Source of the DNA: Pseudoscleropodium purum
Taxonomy: Eukaryota; Streptophyta; Bryopsida; Hypnales; Brachytheciaceae
Length of the DNA: 64,000 nt
NCBI GenBank assembly: GCA_963969395.1
Contig: OZ017805.1
Location: 3,658,001-3,722,000 of the forward strand
Direction of reading: 5' to 3'
Below the pieces are notes generated by a model. The model saw only the letters and a list, made by a program, of their open reading frames with translations, had not been told where the DNA came from and did no database searches. Positions 12,253 to 23,300 of this stretch are shown here, piece by piece. The position numbers were made by a program, and so were the translations under genes. Each line of letters opens with the position of its first letter. Position 1 is the first letter of the stretch.

Positions 12253-14340
12253 CTAATAATCTACGTATGGAGCAAAAGTAGTTGCAAATCCCTCACACTT
12301 AGTCATTCCGTTCTGCCAATATTGAATGTACTTCTCTAGTCCTAACATCATGAAACCCTTGTTTAGAGTAGCTTTTGGGGTCAATTCAAGAGCCTTTTCT
12401 TGATTTCCAATGGCTTCGGGAACTTCGCTACCCCACATAGGCTTGAATGGAAAGGGTTTCGGACAACTAGTAAGGAGCATTGTCCTCCCGTTTTAGTCTC
12501 TCTTCCAAGACTTAGAAAAGATTTATTAGAAGGCAACCATTGTGAATCAACAATTGACTTTTTGAAGTTCATAATAGGGATCCCATCACCGTCCATGTAA
12601 AACCTGAAAAGGTACATCTCCCCCAATCCAATTAATCTTGTTGAATCATTGCACTCGTAACCCTTCACAAATGACTTGAAATCTTCCACCTCTTGTATGA
12701 ACTCTGGCATAAAGGATAATTCTTGGGACTCCATAAAATCTTTCATGAGGTCAACGACAACAAAAGTATTTTTGGTCTTTAAGGCCTTAGACAAGTGGCT
12801 GAAATGTGCATCAATGTCCTCATGAGTGTGTCCAACTAATAGAAGACCCACTTGAATTTCTTTGAATACACTTCTTGTAGTGAGCAAGGACAAGAATGTC
12901 ATAAGGTATTTGGTCTTGTTATCTTTTGCTGAGTTGTCCAACCAAAGATACAATTTTTTTGGAAGTGGAAGAGATCCAATTTAAGCTTTTGGTTCTGTCA
13001 GCTTCAAGATGTCCATACACCTAGACTTTTTTCAAAAAAGAGCTTCAAATATTGGATTAGCTGGTGGATAGGTGAAGAGGTTGCTAGTCTCTCAAATCGT
13101 TGGACCTTCCAATTGGCAAAACAATCTTGCCAATGATGAAATGGTAAAGTTAGAGTCTCTCACCCAACACAACAGAGAGAAATGGGCTTACGCACCATCA
13201 CAATGACCATGAGCTACCATTCCACTGATGCTCATAGGGAGCTATCTCAAACCCGCCATGGCCTTTGCTGTCATCTACATTCTTGGAAGAGTCGTTTTAG
13301 ATGTATCCATCTTGTCATGAATAATACACAATATCTTCTTTGGATTCCTCTTGGATTCCTCCCGTCAGAAGGCATACAAACAACAGTAGGATGCTTGATG
13401 ATTAAGATGTTGAATTCGTTGATTCATGAACTCAATATACTGAAGGCTTCCTTTTGGTGACTTCAAGAGAAATTGCAGGAGTTAGTTGCACAAGCTACAT
13501 TTTCCAAAGCAACTCCCCACAAGCTTAATAGAGACATTGTTGAAGTGCTCCTTTTTAATTCTACTAATAATTGATTGACTAACGGTTGGAAGGCCATAGT
13601 CCATATTCAACTACAAAGACAATTGGAGGATACTTGAGAAATGAAGACAACAACAATATAGCAATTCATGAAGCAATATAACTAGTGAGGATACTTCTAC
13701 TATACAAGAATCACATAAGAGGGATTCATAGTAAAAATCACAATGACATAGACTTGTAAGAAGTTGACCAAGAAACAAATGCGAAAAGTAGGGTTTATTA
13801 AAGTACATCATTGGTGTGAAGTCGAACGCCTTTCCAATTATTTCCAGCTGACAAAAATTTAAGAGTATCTATTCAACCATTTTCTACTCCACGCATTTAG
13901 TGGGGTATTTGGTTAGTAATGTCGTTAATGATTTTGCTATGATTCCAATGGCTTGAATGGTTCCAATCCTAGGTCACTTAATCCCCTTGATTTCGTGTGC
14001 ACCAAATACCATGCTTTCATGATATCTTTCAATGTAATTGTGGTACGTGGACTTTGGAATTCCATAAATAATGTACCAAGTCATGCCGCAAACTTCAACC
14101 CTTTCTAGTGTAATATATTTGTACTTATGAATCCCATCTATGGTATGCAGTTGTCTGTCGATAACTATACCATATTCGTGGTAGTCTTCGAAGGACTTCA
14201 AGTAGAACTTTTGCCTCACCAAAAGCATTTTATTCCGAGGAAAAAATTGGCAGTAGCGCCTCTTGCAACAAGTTCCGGAACTAACCTTCCAAATTTCTTC
14301 AACCTCTGTTTTGTGGACATATTAAGAATCCTTCTCTTGA
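12253..14340 (-). pseudogene. DUF7869-like, transposase-like gene remnant (PAL-2 element)
   Basis: Reading on the minus strand, an N-terminal block at about 14,340-13,880 has GTCCKRRYCQFF, a KYITLERVEVCGMTWYII block and GIPKSTYHNYI. These are the Cys pair and 'VC..W..hG.sKSTy' signatures I associate with DUF7869 proteins. The C-terminal block at 12,953-12,381 has YLWLDNSAKDNKTKY followed by LLVGHTHEDIDAHFSHLSK, the family hallmark. Between them (about 13,000-13,850) the frame is unreadable. Stops in the N-terminal block include TAG after EIKGIK. The fold is probably RNase H-like, which would make this the candidate transposase; that function is inference. It reads toward the left terminus, like the gene at 137-1312 in the outer element. 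Confidence 0.65.
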
Positions 14341-15254
14341 AGACTAGGCATACAAACAAGAAAGTGATAAGGTGCCTTCAATCTCCTACCGAGATAAGCA
14401 AGGGGATCCTCGACATCAAGAAGGGCTGCAAAATAGTCCAATGTTTCTTTCAACAAACAACCACTTAGGAACCAACACTTAGAAACAAGCCATCGAGCAT
14501 GAGTCATTATTTCATCTTCGTTTCTCACAAATTCATCTAGGACTGTGACACTAACATTCTTGTCACCGAGTGTGTTGTCTTGGAAATAATTGTCCGCCTT
14601 CCAGTAGTTTATTCGGCTTGATGAAAGCACATAAAGAGAATCCATTTGATGCACCTCAAGCTCGAGCCATATGTCCAAACGAATGTAAGAACATGTATCC
14701 ATCAAAACATCATCTCCAAGGGACCTAACAATATCGTCAACTCTCCACAGTAATGTCCGATCCAGCACATTAGCTAATGTTCTGAAATCCTTTTGGCGGG
14801 TATTCAATTGGAAATCATGAGATGTCACACTTAATGAATGAGGTTGTAGCAAAACAAATACCCAAAGCTCCAATGGAATGGACATGCTCAACCATTGTCG
14901 AAAACGAACCTCTACAATAGAACCCACTCCAACTTCACCTAGTCTCGAAACAAACAATTTCACAAGATCATTGTTGTTGAATGGTAAAGATTGAGCAGAA
15001 GACTCTTGTGAATCATTCTCTGTTGGTGCTTCTCCATATGGGATAATGCTAGAATCAAAGGATTTGATATTTGAATCCATAAAGTCTAAACAAGTACCTC
15101 CAAAATCACTACTGTGAGATCTCATGATGATAGAAACTTCAACAAATAACAACAAATAGAAGAGACATTTGGTAATTTGTAAAACACTAGCCTCGCCTTG
15201 AAATCCAATTCTCAAAAAATCATTGGTACATATAGAAGATACTAATACGTACAA
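14322..15254 (-). CDS. Unrecognised 310-codon open frame upstream of the DUF7869-like remnant
   Basis: This is the longest open frame in this part of the PAL-2 element. I do not recognise the product. The first third contains a hydrophobic patch and, at 15,112-15,129, a PAL-2 palindrome, so the true exon may begin only after that point. The middle has an acidic, Leu-rich section (RVDDIVRSLGDDVLMDT) and the end is PYHFLVCMPSLQEKDS. It overlaps the start of the DUF7869-like frame by a few bases in another frame. It may be an upstream exon of that gene. No start was preferred; the start used here is a non-ATG-independent open-frame limit. Confidence 0.35.
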   Translation of the reverse strand: MYVLVSSICTNDFLRIGFQGEASVLQITKCLFYLLLFVEVSIIMRSHSSDFGGTCLDFMDSNIKSFDSSIIPYGEAPTENDSQESSAQSLPFNNNDLVKLFVSRLGEVGVGSIVEVRFRQWLSMSIPLELWVFVLLQPHSLSVTSHDFQLNTRQKDFRTLANVLDRTLLWRVDDIVRSLGDDVLMDTCSYIRLDIWLELEVHQMDSLYVLSSSRINYWKADNYFQDNTLGDKNVSVTVLDEFVRNEDEIMTHARWLVSKCWFLSGCLLKETLDYFAALLDVEDPLAYLGRRLKAPYHFLVCMPSLQEKDS

Positions 15255-15960
15255 CTAAAAAGAAGTCCAATGTTACATTAGTACTTAATAAAGAAATTCC
15301 AATCTGAAATGAAGATATAGAAAGTAATTACTTAAAGGAATAACAAATATGGCAACCTATACACAGACATATTCTCTGACTATGGTAGAATTTGAATAAG
15401 CAACCCCAAGTAATTAATCCAAACTTGGAGTTAAATTACTTTTGTCTCATACCTTTTAATAGAATCTCTACTAACTTATAAAACAAAAAGACATTGTGCA
15501 TACACCATCGATTCAGGCACACCCATACTAAAAAAGCTGAGCTACCATGATCTAATTGGATAACATCCACGCAAAAATGTTCACTAATATAAAAATATCG
15601 GCATCTTGAGATCTCGCGATCCATCTATGAAATGATCTCCGAAAGGAAATTTTCTAGGAGATCTAACAATCTGTAAACACTTTGATCATATATATATTCA
15701 AGCCACTGATAGAACTCGTCAACATGAGATCTCAAGATGACCAAAGGAACAAAGATTGCTATATAACTATCGACCAATTCAGAAGCATAGTAATCATGAG
15801 ATCTTACAATGATTAGTTCAAAAGACTTCACGAATTGACAACTTCCCAATTGAAAAAGTCAAACAACCATTATGATATTTGACGATTATCACATGAGGAC
15901 ACAATCAAATATATCCAGCGACCAATTGATAGAGACAATCATTATGAGATCTCATGATCC
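15112..15960. repeat. PAL-2 palindrome group
   Basis: Variants of CATCGTGAGATCTCACGATG lie at about 15,112-15,129, 15,602-15,621, 15,720-15,740, 15,791-15,812 and 15,939-15,958. All keep the GAGATCT(C/T) centre. They lie in or between short minus-strand frames (15,436-15,849) that I cannot assign. Confidence 0.75.
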
Positions 15961-17048
15961 TTGTATACAATTCACACATGTGGCTATAGAGCCACTGTCT
16001 TCACTATGTATGATCTACCTATATGTAGACTAGACTACTATATATTACTATACTTTTATACTATACATCCTGCTCTCTGATAGTCCCTACAAATTTCTTA
16101 TGGAATTCGCTAGCTTTAGTGGTACTTCATTCAGAAGTGTAGAAGCCATTGATATGAACTCAATAAGAATGAGTGCATGCACTTCACAATATATAAGTAT
16201 GAGAGTATCATCAAGAATTATGGACTATGCTTCCTACTTCTCAAGATGGATCACATGTGTGACAACACAATTATAGTAAACAAGGAGGGGATCTAGGAAC
16301 TTATGAGGGTTTGCAAATATTAGGCATACATCATCATGACAGATCCTAGAAGACAAAGAGCACCTGGGCTACACCAAAACTAATCATGCAAATTTCAAGG
16401 CCAACATGCAATGTAGCCAAAACAATGAATTGAACCTCAAAATATTCAATTGACAAGCATTAGAAAGTGTTGGTAGCATACCTTGTACCAATTGATTAAC
16501 GCAAAGCTTTGTAACACTGAACTTCAAAGTGTCGGCATCATCGACAAGCATAGGCTCAAAACTATCAAGCTTGACAATGTCTTCACTTGTGTGAAAGAGT
16601 GAGCTCTTCTTAGATTGGAAGTTATGGCCAAAGTTTGTTGGGATCCACGAGCTCTCATTTCCCACTCAAAATTTGGGAAGTATGTGTAGTTTTGGTTTTT
16701 GAATTTTCAGAGAGTATTTTTGGAAGTTGCGCCTCTTTGTCCAAAGAATGGATCAAAAGATGTGGTCTTTCAATTGCTATATTGAATGTAGTATTAAGGA
16801 TCACGTCACACTAACCGCAAGTTAATTGTGCTCGTGATCATTCATTCATATAGTTGACAATATTCTAGAAATTTGTGTAGCATTGACAATTTGGAGGGGT
16901 GTACATACTTTAATTTCAAATCTTCCTTGGATTTAACGATCTCATTGCTTTGAATGATCTCGTTGCTTTGATTGATTTTGTTGCATTCACTGATGTTACC
17001 AAATTCATTGACCATAGGTAATGGAATAATCCTAAAATTCCCTTTTTG
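15961..17048. other. Mostly unassigned DNA left of insertion D
   Basis: A minus-strand frame at 16,384-16,665 (93 codons) reads toward a good splice-donor-like site, TTGGTACAAG|GTATGC, near 16,490. It may be a decayed 5' exon of the DUF7869-like gene. Otherwise no gene was recognised. Confidence 0.3.
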
Positions 17049-17163
17049 AATAGTGTCGCAGCATAGGGCAGGTCAATTCCCCATTATACTCACAAAAATC
17101 GCCCTAGAGTATAACTAAGTGACTCTAAAGATCGAACCCACGAGATCCTGTGAAGTATCTAGC

Positions 17164-17169
17164 TTTATT
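17164..17169 (-). terminator. Candidate poly(A) signal of element D
   Basis: AATAAA on the minus strand (CTTAATAAAGC), about 110 bases before the element's 3' terminus. Its role is inferred from position only. Confidence 0.4.
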
Positions 17170-18237
17170 AAGCAGTTAAGCTCAGTCAGTATCCCAATCT
17201 TACTTTCCGGTCCTAGATCTAGAACCAGAAATACCACCACACCGGATAACTATAGACCGGATTTCTCCGTGCTTCCGGTCCTACTAACGATCCGGTCCGT
17301 CCAAATACCGAAATCCCAGGATCTCACAACTTCCGATCCTAGAAATCCGTCCTGACCAATCCGGTTCGGATGGTCATCCTGTACCTGTAATCCTATCCGG
17401 TTTAGTTTTGCCTCTGTTTCACCATCAGAGGGGTCGCCGCTTAATTTTGAGAGTGGTAGGCCCACCACTCCTTCCGTGACTTATAGTGGCTGAAGACCCA
17501 CTGTCCTACTTCCTAAACTCCTAAGCTACTCCGGATCTGGTTTGGTCCTTCACAACAACCCAGATAGCAATCCGGATTGTAGGTCACACAAAGACCCCAC
17601 ACTCGACCCTCTCATACTACAACGACCTTGATGCTACTTCCGATCCGTGCGAAGACAGGTGATTACAAGTGCACCCGTCCGTTCCAACATCAACTAAAGT
17701 TCTTCTGTTACCCATACGGGTGGTGAGACCTCACAGGAGATCGGACACTCCACCGGATTTCCCACCCGGGAGTTCTAGCGCAGCTAGGGAATCCCTCCCT
17801 ACCCGCCTAGCCTAACAACGGCTTTCTCACCCGGAATCTCAAACTCTAGATGTGCTGAGGAACTAAGTTCACTCCCAACTCTTCGGTACCTACTCACATG
17901 CACCTAGGATCGGAAAATAAACACCAAGGGGAGAAATCACTTGCAAACTGGCTCGTACTATCCTAACTCCACATCATACAATCCTGTCGCGCTGGAGAGA
18001 GACACACAATGAGGAGAAAAGAAAGGTACAACAAAATTTGCAAAATGGACAACTCCCAATTCCCATCGCGGGAACCGATTTATATACAAAGGGTAAAAAC
18101 CCTAAAAGCACAAAAAGGAGCGGAAAACCCGTAGGGGTCCGCCGCCACCCTAATCTAACTTCCGGTCTAACCTAATACTGTTGAGCCGGATCCGGATCCG
18201 GATCCGCTCCTACTCCTAACTGAAATTAAAATCCTAT

Positions 18238-19896
18238 CTACCCTACAACTCTAGATCCTATTGTCGGGCTTCCGACCTCCGGGACTAGCTCCTCGAAGAC
18301 TTCGCTCAAATTCCGGACTCGTTCCCCCTCCGCAGGATTCGGTCCGGGTGGAGACTCCAGGTCGATGGTGATATCCGGTCTCGTGCCCGGAGTCCCAGTC
18401 CGTGCAGACTTCTTGGACTCAGGAGTCCAATCCTTCCTATCCTTCTGAATGGTCGCGTCCGGAAAGAGATCCGGTAGCGAGATGTCCGAAAGGTGAATAC
18501 CTTTGTCGCACGTCGCTCCCGTCAGCTTCCGGCTGCTCTCCTCGATCCGGTCCGCAGCCTTCCGCCCCTCCACCATTGCCGTCTCCACCTGCTCAGCGAA
18601 GTCCGCGAGAATCCGGACTATCCGGGAACCGGATAGTTTCTTCTCTTCGTGGATCTTCTCGTCGAAGAGCTTCGCCTTGGCAGCGGCCGTTCCGGTCTCT
18701 CCCAGGACCGCCTTGATCTGCTCGGCTACCTTCCGAGTCTCCTCCACCATCTCCCGAGCGGCCGTCACGTCTTCCTGATAGGCAAAAAGTGTTGCCTTCA
18801 GTTTATCCACCTCCTCCTGCAACCGGCGGATCTCGGCTTCCTGCTTCCGGGTCTCTTCCGGATTCGTGATGCACTCCGCCACTTGTTCCGCCAATTTGCT
18901 GTCCGGTGCAGCACCCACCAACTTGCCGATCGCCGCAAGCGTCCTGTGCTTGACCTCCCAATCCGCCCTGATGTTGCAGAGGACGTTGATCAGACCGTTG
19001 AACGGATCTTGCATATCCGGATCTCCCCCGGAATTGGTCTTCTCGGCTTCCGGTTTCTCCTCCGGGGCCGGTTTGTCTTGACCGGGAGGCGTCCCGCGCT
19101 TGTGTGGAGGCGTCAGCTTCTGTCCCTTGATCGGCGGCATCGGCTCCTCCTCTTCCTCGCTGGACTCCCGGTCTGACCCGGAATCGGATTCCGCCTCGTC
19201 ATCCGTCTCCAACTCCCCATACTTCAGGAGCACTTCCTGCGTCTTCCACACCCTCTCCTCCATGTCGGTGAGGACTTGGTTCTCCCGATAGAGGTGGAAG
19301 AGATAAGGGCACACTAGAGTGGCCCTTTTCTTCCCAACCCTACTAACCAGCTGGGCCACGAGATCGGAAATGATCCGTGCCCAGTCCACTTTCCGGGTAC
19401 CACTGAGGGCACCGAAAATGGTGTTGCCGAGGGTGATCGTCACCCTGGTCGGCTTTTCCGGGTGAAGAACCGGAACCAGGAATTGCAGGAGCCGACGGTG
19501 TCGGTCATCCAAGCAATCCTCGACCGCGTATCCGTCCTTCGGGTTGACGGCTCCCTTGAACTTCCCTCGGACAAACTCATCCTTCCGGCTCGCCATCCCC
19601 AAACCTCCTGCCCGGAAACCGTAAACCGTTCTCCACATCCCCTCGTTCCAACTGACGGGAGTTCTTTTCACGGTGTTGTCAAACTGGTTGGACAACTTTC
19701 CGAGGAGCTCCTTGACCATTCTCTCCTCCCTAAATCCCCAGGGTTTCTCGGCAAACCCTATGCAACCCATGGATTTGAGATCATCCATGAGTTCAGACTT
19801 TTCCGGCTCTGTGGAGGGAATAACCGGAATAACTTTCCGGAGCTTCACCTCACCTCCAGAGGGACTTGCTGGTCTAGACCTACGTAGCGGAGGCAT
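18238..19896 (-). CDS. Gag-like coiled-coil protein of element D, 552 aa
   Basis: The only long intact ORF inside an element in this window. The first ATG is at 19,896 (MPPLRRSRPAS), two codons inside the longest open frame; the stop is TAG. In order it has a basic N-terminus, a conserved core at about residues 80-230 (RTPVSWNEGMW, FVRGKF, FLVPVLHPEKPTRV, NTIFGAL, YLFHLY), an acidic Ser/Glu run at about 232-252, a Pro/Lys-rich linker, and a likely coiled coil at about 347-400. The core is clearly shared with decayed copies A, B and C; for example the block around EKPTRV and NTIFGAL survives in all of them. No zinc knuckle, protease or polymerase motif was seen. By position and composition it may be a structural (gag-like) protein, but I do not recognise a named family. 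Confidence 0.7.
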   Translation of the reverse strand: MPPLRRSRPASPSGGEVKLRKVIPVIPSTEPEKSELMDDLKSMGCIGFAEKPWGFREERMVKELLGKLSNQFDNTVKRTPVSWNEGMWRTVYGFRAGGLGMASRKDEFVRGKFKGAVNPKDGYAVEDCLDDRHRRLLQFLVPVLHPEKPTRVTITLGNTIFGALSGTRKVDWARIISDLVAQLVSRVGKKRATLVCPYLFHLYRENQVLTDMEERVWKTQEVLLKYGELETDDEAESDSGSDRESSEEEEEPMPPIKGQKLTPPHKRGTPPGQDKPAPEEKPEAEKTNSGGDPDMQDPFNGLINVLCNIRADWEVKHRTLAAIGKLVGAAPDSKLAEQVAECITNPEETRKQEAEIRRLQEEVDKLKATLFAYQEDVTAAREMVEETRKVAEQIKAVLGETGTAAAKAKLFDEKIHEEKKLSGSRIVRILADFAEQVETAMVEGRKAADRIEESSRKLTGATCDKGIHLSDISLPDLFPDATIQKDRKDWTPESKKSARTGTPGTRPDITIDLESPPGPNPAEGERVRNLSEVFEELVPEVGSPTIGSRVVG

Positions 19897-20087
19897 TCCC
19901 ACTCGAAACTACCTCACTCTCTCCTAGCCGCACGTCCCGTTCCTCACTTCCTCTCTCCGATCTCAACCGGAAGCAAAACAGACAAAACACAAACGTACAG
20001 ACGCACAAACGCACAAACGACAAAAACTCAACCGCGCGCGCTCAAGGTCGAGTTTCTAAAAGGGGGTGCAACAGTGAAAGCTCCTCC

Positions 20088-20094
20088 TTATATA
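20088..20094 (-). promoter_or_regulatory. TATA box of element D
   Basis: On the minus strand GACTATATAAGGAGG lies about 190 bases upstream of the ATG at 19,896 and about 270 bases inside the element's 5' end. Confidence 0.55.
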
Positions 20095-20372
20095 GTCCCT
20101 GGACCCTTTCCGGTTTGTCATCATGAATCCGGTTTACCATCATAATCCGGTTCATCATCATCATCCGGTCCTAGACCTAATCCGTGTTGCATTCCGTTTC
20201 CGTTGTTACTTACTCCTGACCGGATTAGATCCAAGAGGCCCACTACTTCACATTCCGTGCTAATTCTGAGTTTTCCTTCCCCACCTAATCGGATCTGGTT
20301 CCTTAATGACTAGTTTCCGTTCCTATTTTGGTGTATACTAAGAAAATCAAAATTCTAAGCTGCAACAAATAG

Positions 20373-23300
20373 TAATGCTTCCATCGACGATCCATTTCCG
20401 ATATTTTAGAGGACTTCCTAAAATAAAATTTTGTTTCATTTTCTGAAACAAATGAAATGGAATTTCATTGCTGAAGATTTGTTATGTGCACTAGAAATAG
20501 CCATTAGTCCATTTCATTTGTGTCCAAATAACATAATTGCTAGTAGTAGTAATACAAAATGCTTTACATTTCATTGTTAGTGATGATCTGTACATTTCTT
20601 GACACATGAATTCATGAAAAAGAGTGTTCATACAATTCTAGTAATTTCATGCTTACAGTACTTAAATCTTAAGGATCAAGATTTACAACTTATAGCATTG
20701 TCATTAATGGCTTCTAAAATATAAAATGGTTTTCTGTTGACTTGTTTTACAAATCATGGAACTTGGACAATCATATTTATGGTTCACATACAAAGCGTAT
20801 TAGGATGTACAATTCTTGATATTACTATGGTGCTGATTTCAAAAAATTAGTGTGTGGAGTTTACGGTAATATGGTCTTCAATTTAGAGTACTTTGGCCTA
20901 CAAATGATGGTAGTAGGGTACAATCTCCCAAGTATTTTGTCTAGTGAATTCATGATATTAGAGTTTAGGATTTAAGGTTTTAGGATTTAGAGATCAAGAA
21001 ACTATTATTCAAGGTTTAGGATATAAAATTTTTCTAGATTCTGCATTCAGATTTTTTAGGGTTTTGGATATTTACTCGTTTAGGATACATATTCTTTCCA
21101 ATTTTTGCATTTTGACAAATTAAGGTTCAGGATTTAAGGTACATGATTGTTCCAAGTTCAGCATTTACAATTATTAGGATATTGACTCCAAGTTGAAGGA
21201 AGGAACCAAAATTAAAAAATAGAAAATGAACATATAAGCACATTGATTTACAAGGTTTAGTGTTGCTAATAAAAATTTGTATTTATAAAATAAAATGTAC
21301 AAACCCTGAATACTAAAATATCAACAATGTACATCATAAAGGAAATCAAATAAATTATACCCCTTAACAGATCAATACTTGAATGCATCCACAATGTAAA
21401 AAAAATAAAAGGTATTTACCATTTCTATATAAAACATAAAGGCACATACATTGACACCATTGTCTTTAACAAACCAAAAAATGTATAATTAAATGAACAA
21501 AAAAATTTAGAATGGAAAAAAACCTGAAAAGGGAGTGGAACTGGATAGGTATGAATTTTTTGACACTCCAAATTTTTTTTTGACGTTCTCCTTCTTTTTC
21601 TTTAGGTCCATTTCCTTTCCTTAAGGATTTAGAATTTATAAGGTTTAGGGTTTAGGGTTTAGGAGATTCAAAGCTTTTAGCATCCAAGTTGAAGGTTTAG
21701 CATTGCAAATAAGAACCTAACAAATGAAACTAGTATCTGAATTGATTATTGTACTAATCATTTATGAATATGTTAAAATGAATTCATGACACTAAATATC
21801 ATGAATATTTCAAAAAGAATATATTTTATGGTAGAGGTTATCTTGTGCAAAGTACACTTACAGGGTCATTCATTTGTATTTAAACAAGTTTTGTAGTTTT
21901 TAAACCAAATTTTTTTAATAGACCAACCTTTTTGTCCCCAAATTATGGTATTTATCTATGAAATTAGTGACAAGGGGTTTGATAATTTTTGGATAATATT
22001 TTTTGTAAACTAAGGAATAAAATGGGCTAATTTAATTTACTCTATTCATTAAATTTTAAATATTTTTCTTAGGAAAATATTAAGAGACCCTCCTACACTT
22101 ATATTTTAAAGTAAAATAATCAAGTACATGATATTAGTATGCTTAGGTTTTGAAGGTTTATTGCTCAATGTATGAAGGTTTGTGATCACACAGATAGGGT
22201 TGGAATTTATAGATTTGATGAAGAAGTCTTGATTGAATACTTTTATATATAGTGATTTTTGCTAAGTTACATGCATCCAATATGTAGTAAAGTATAAAGT
22301 TATCCTATGTTGATCTAATATTAAGGACTATTTGTTCAATTGGAAACAATTAGAATTTAGGATTTAAGGTAGTTTGGCAATGAAAAAGACATCTATAAAT
22401 CAAGGTATAATGGACATGAGGTGGTTTTTAAATTGACCTTCAATAGTCATTGAAGGAAGGAAGAAAAACTTTATCAATTGTAAATTTGAGCTAATTACTC
22501 TCCTTGATTATCCTTTCTTTAGAAGTTAAAAAGAAACAATTTATAAAAGATCTAAGGACATGAATATGTACTTGTGGTAGAAGACACATGGAAACCCATC
22601 AACAAGTATACAATATTGAACTATTTCCAGACTATTCAATGAATTTTGGATAAAAGATCGTGGGATTTCTTGATCTCTTGATGTTTATGTAGATTTGTGA
22701 ATGTTTTGTTTTGATTTTTAGATGTCATTAGGAAAAAATTGAACCATGCGGAAGGTTGTTAAGGATTCATTTTTTGGCCCCTCGTGGTGCAAGTATAGAA
22801 ATTTTAAGAAAAAATATATTAAAATAAATAAATAAATAATAAACCTTGACGTGGCACTGATATAGCACTTGTAGTGCCACTTTAAATGCTTTTATTAAAA
22901 ATAATAGAAAATAAAAAATAGTTTTATTTCCTGAATTTGTATGAGTTTTACAAAAAAGATCTTAGTAAATATTGTGAAGTGAATGTGAAATACTATCATG
23001 AATTAATATACATCATAAATAATATATATATTTGATGTACTACATCTTCATGAGTGGACCATAATTATGATAGTATATGAATAATGTAGAATCAATTACA
23101 ATCATGCAATGATTTGATTTGGAAAATGGACCTTCCAAATAATTTTCAATTAGAATAGTCTAATTACATTAGAAGATTTTTGGGGCCTTTGGATGCCTGC
23201 GAGTTATCATAGCTTGCGAATACAGGAAATAGGTTCGGCGTAGCGATCTAATGTGGCTGAGACCCTGCCACGTCATTGACCAAAATTTTATTTTTTTTAA

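Larger units (their letters stand above)
17054..20367 (-). mobile_element. Element D: 3.3-kb gag-like element, intact copy
   Basis: The ends are TGTCGCAGCATAG on the left and CTAAGCTGCAACA on the right, so termini are TG..CA with a short imperfect inverted repeat. It is flanked by the perfect 5-bp duplication AATAG at 17,049-17,053 and 20,368-20,372. It contains one intact minus-strand ORF, a TATA box and a late AATAAA. It is GC- and CpG-rich against AT-rich surroundings. No long terminal repeats and no reverse transcriptase, integrase or transposase ORF were seen, so it is probably non-autonomous. Copies A, B and C elsewhere in the window are decayed relatives. It sits inside the PAL-2 element. 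Confidence 0.85.

Noticed and set aside
18402..19176. Plus-strand open frames of 70-175 codons across element D
   Set aside because: They are antisense shadows of the GC-rich minus-strand gag-like ORF.
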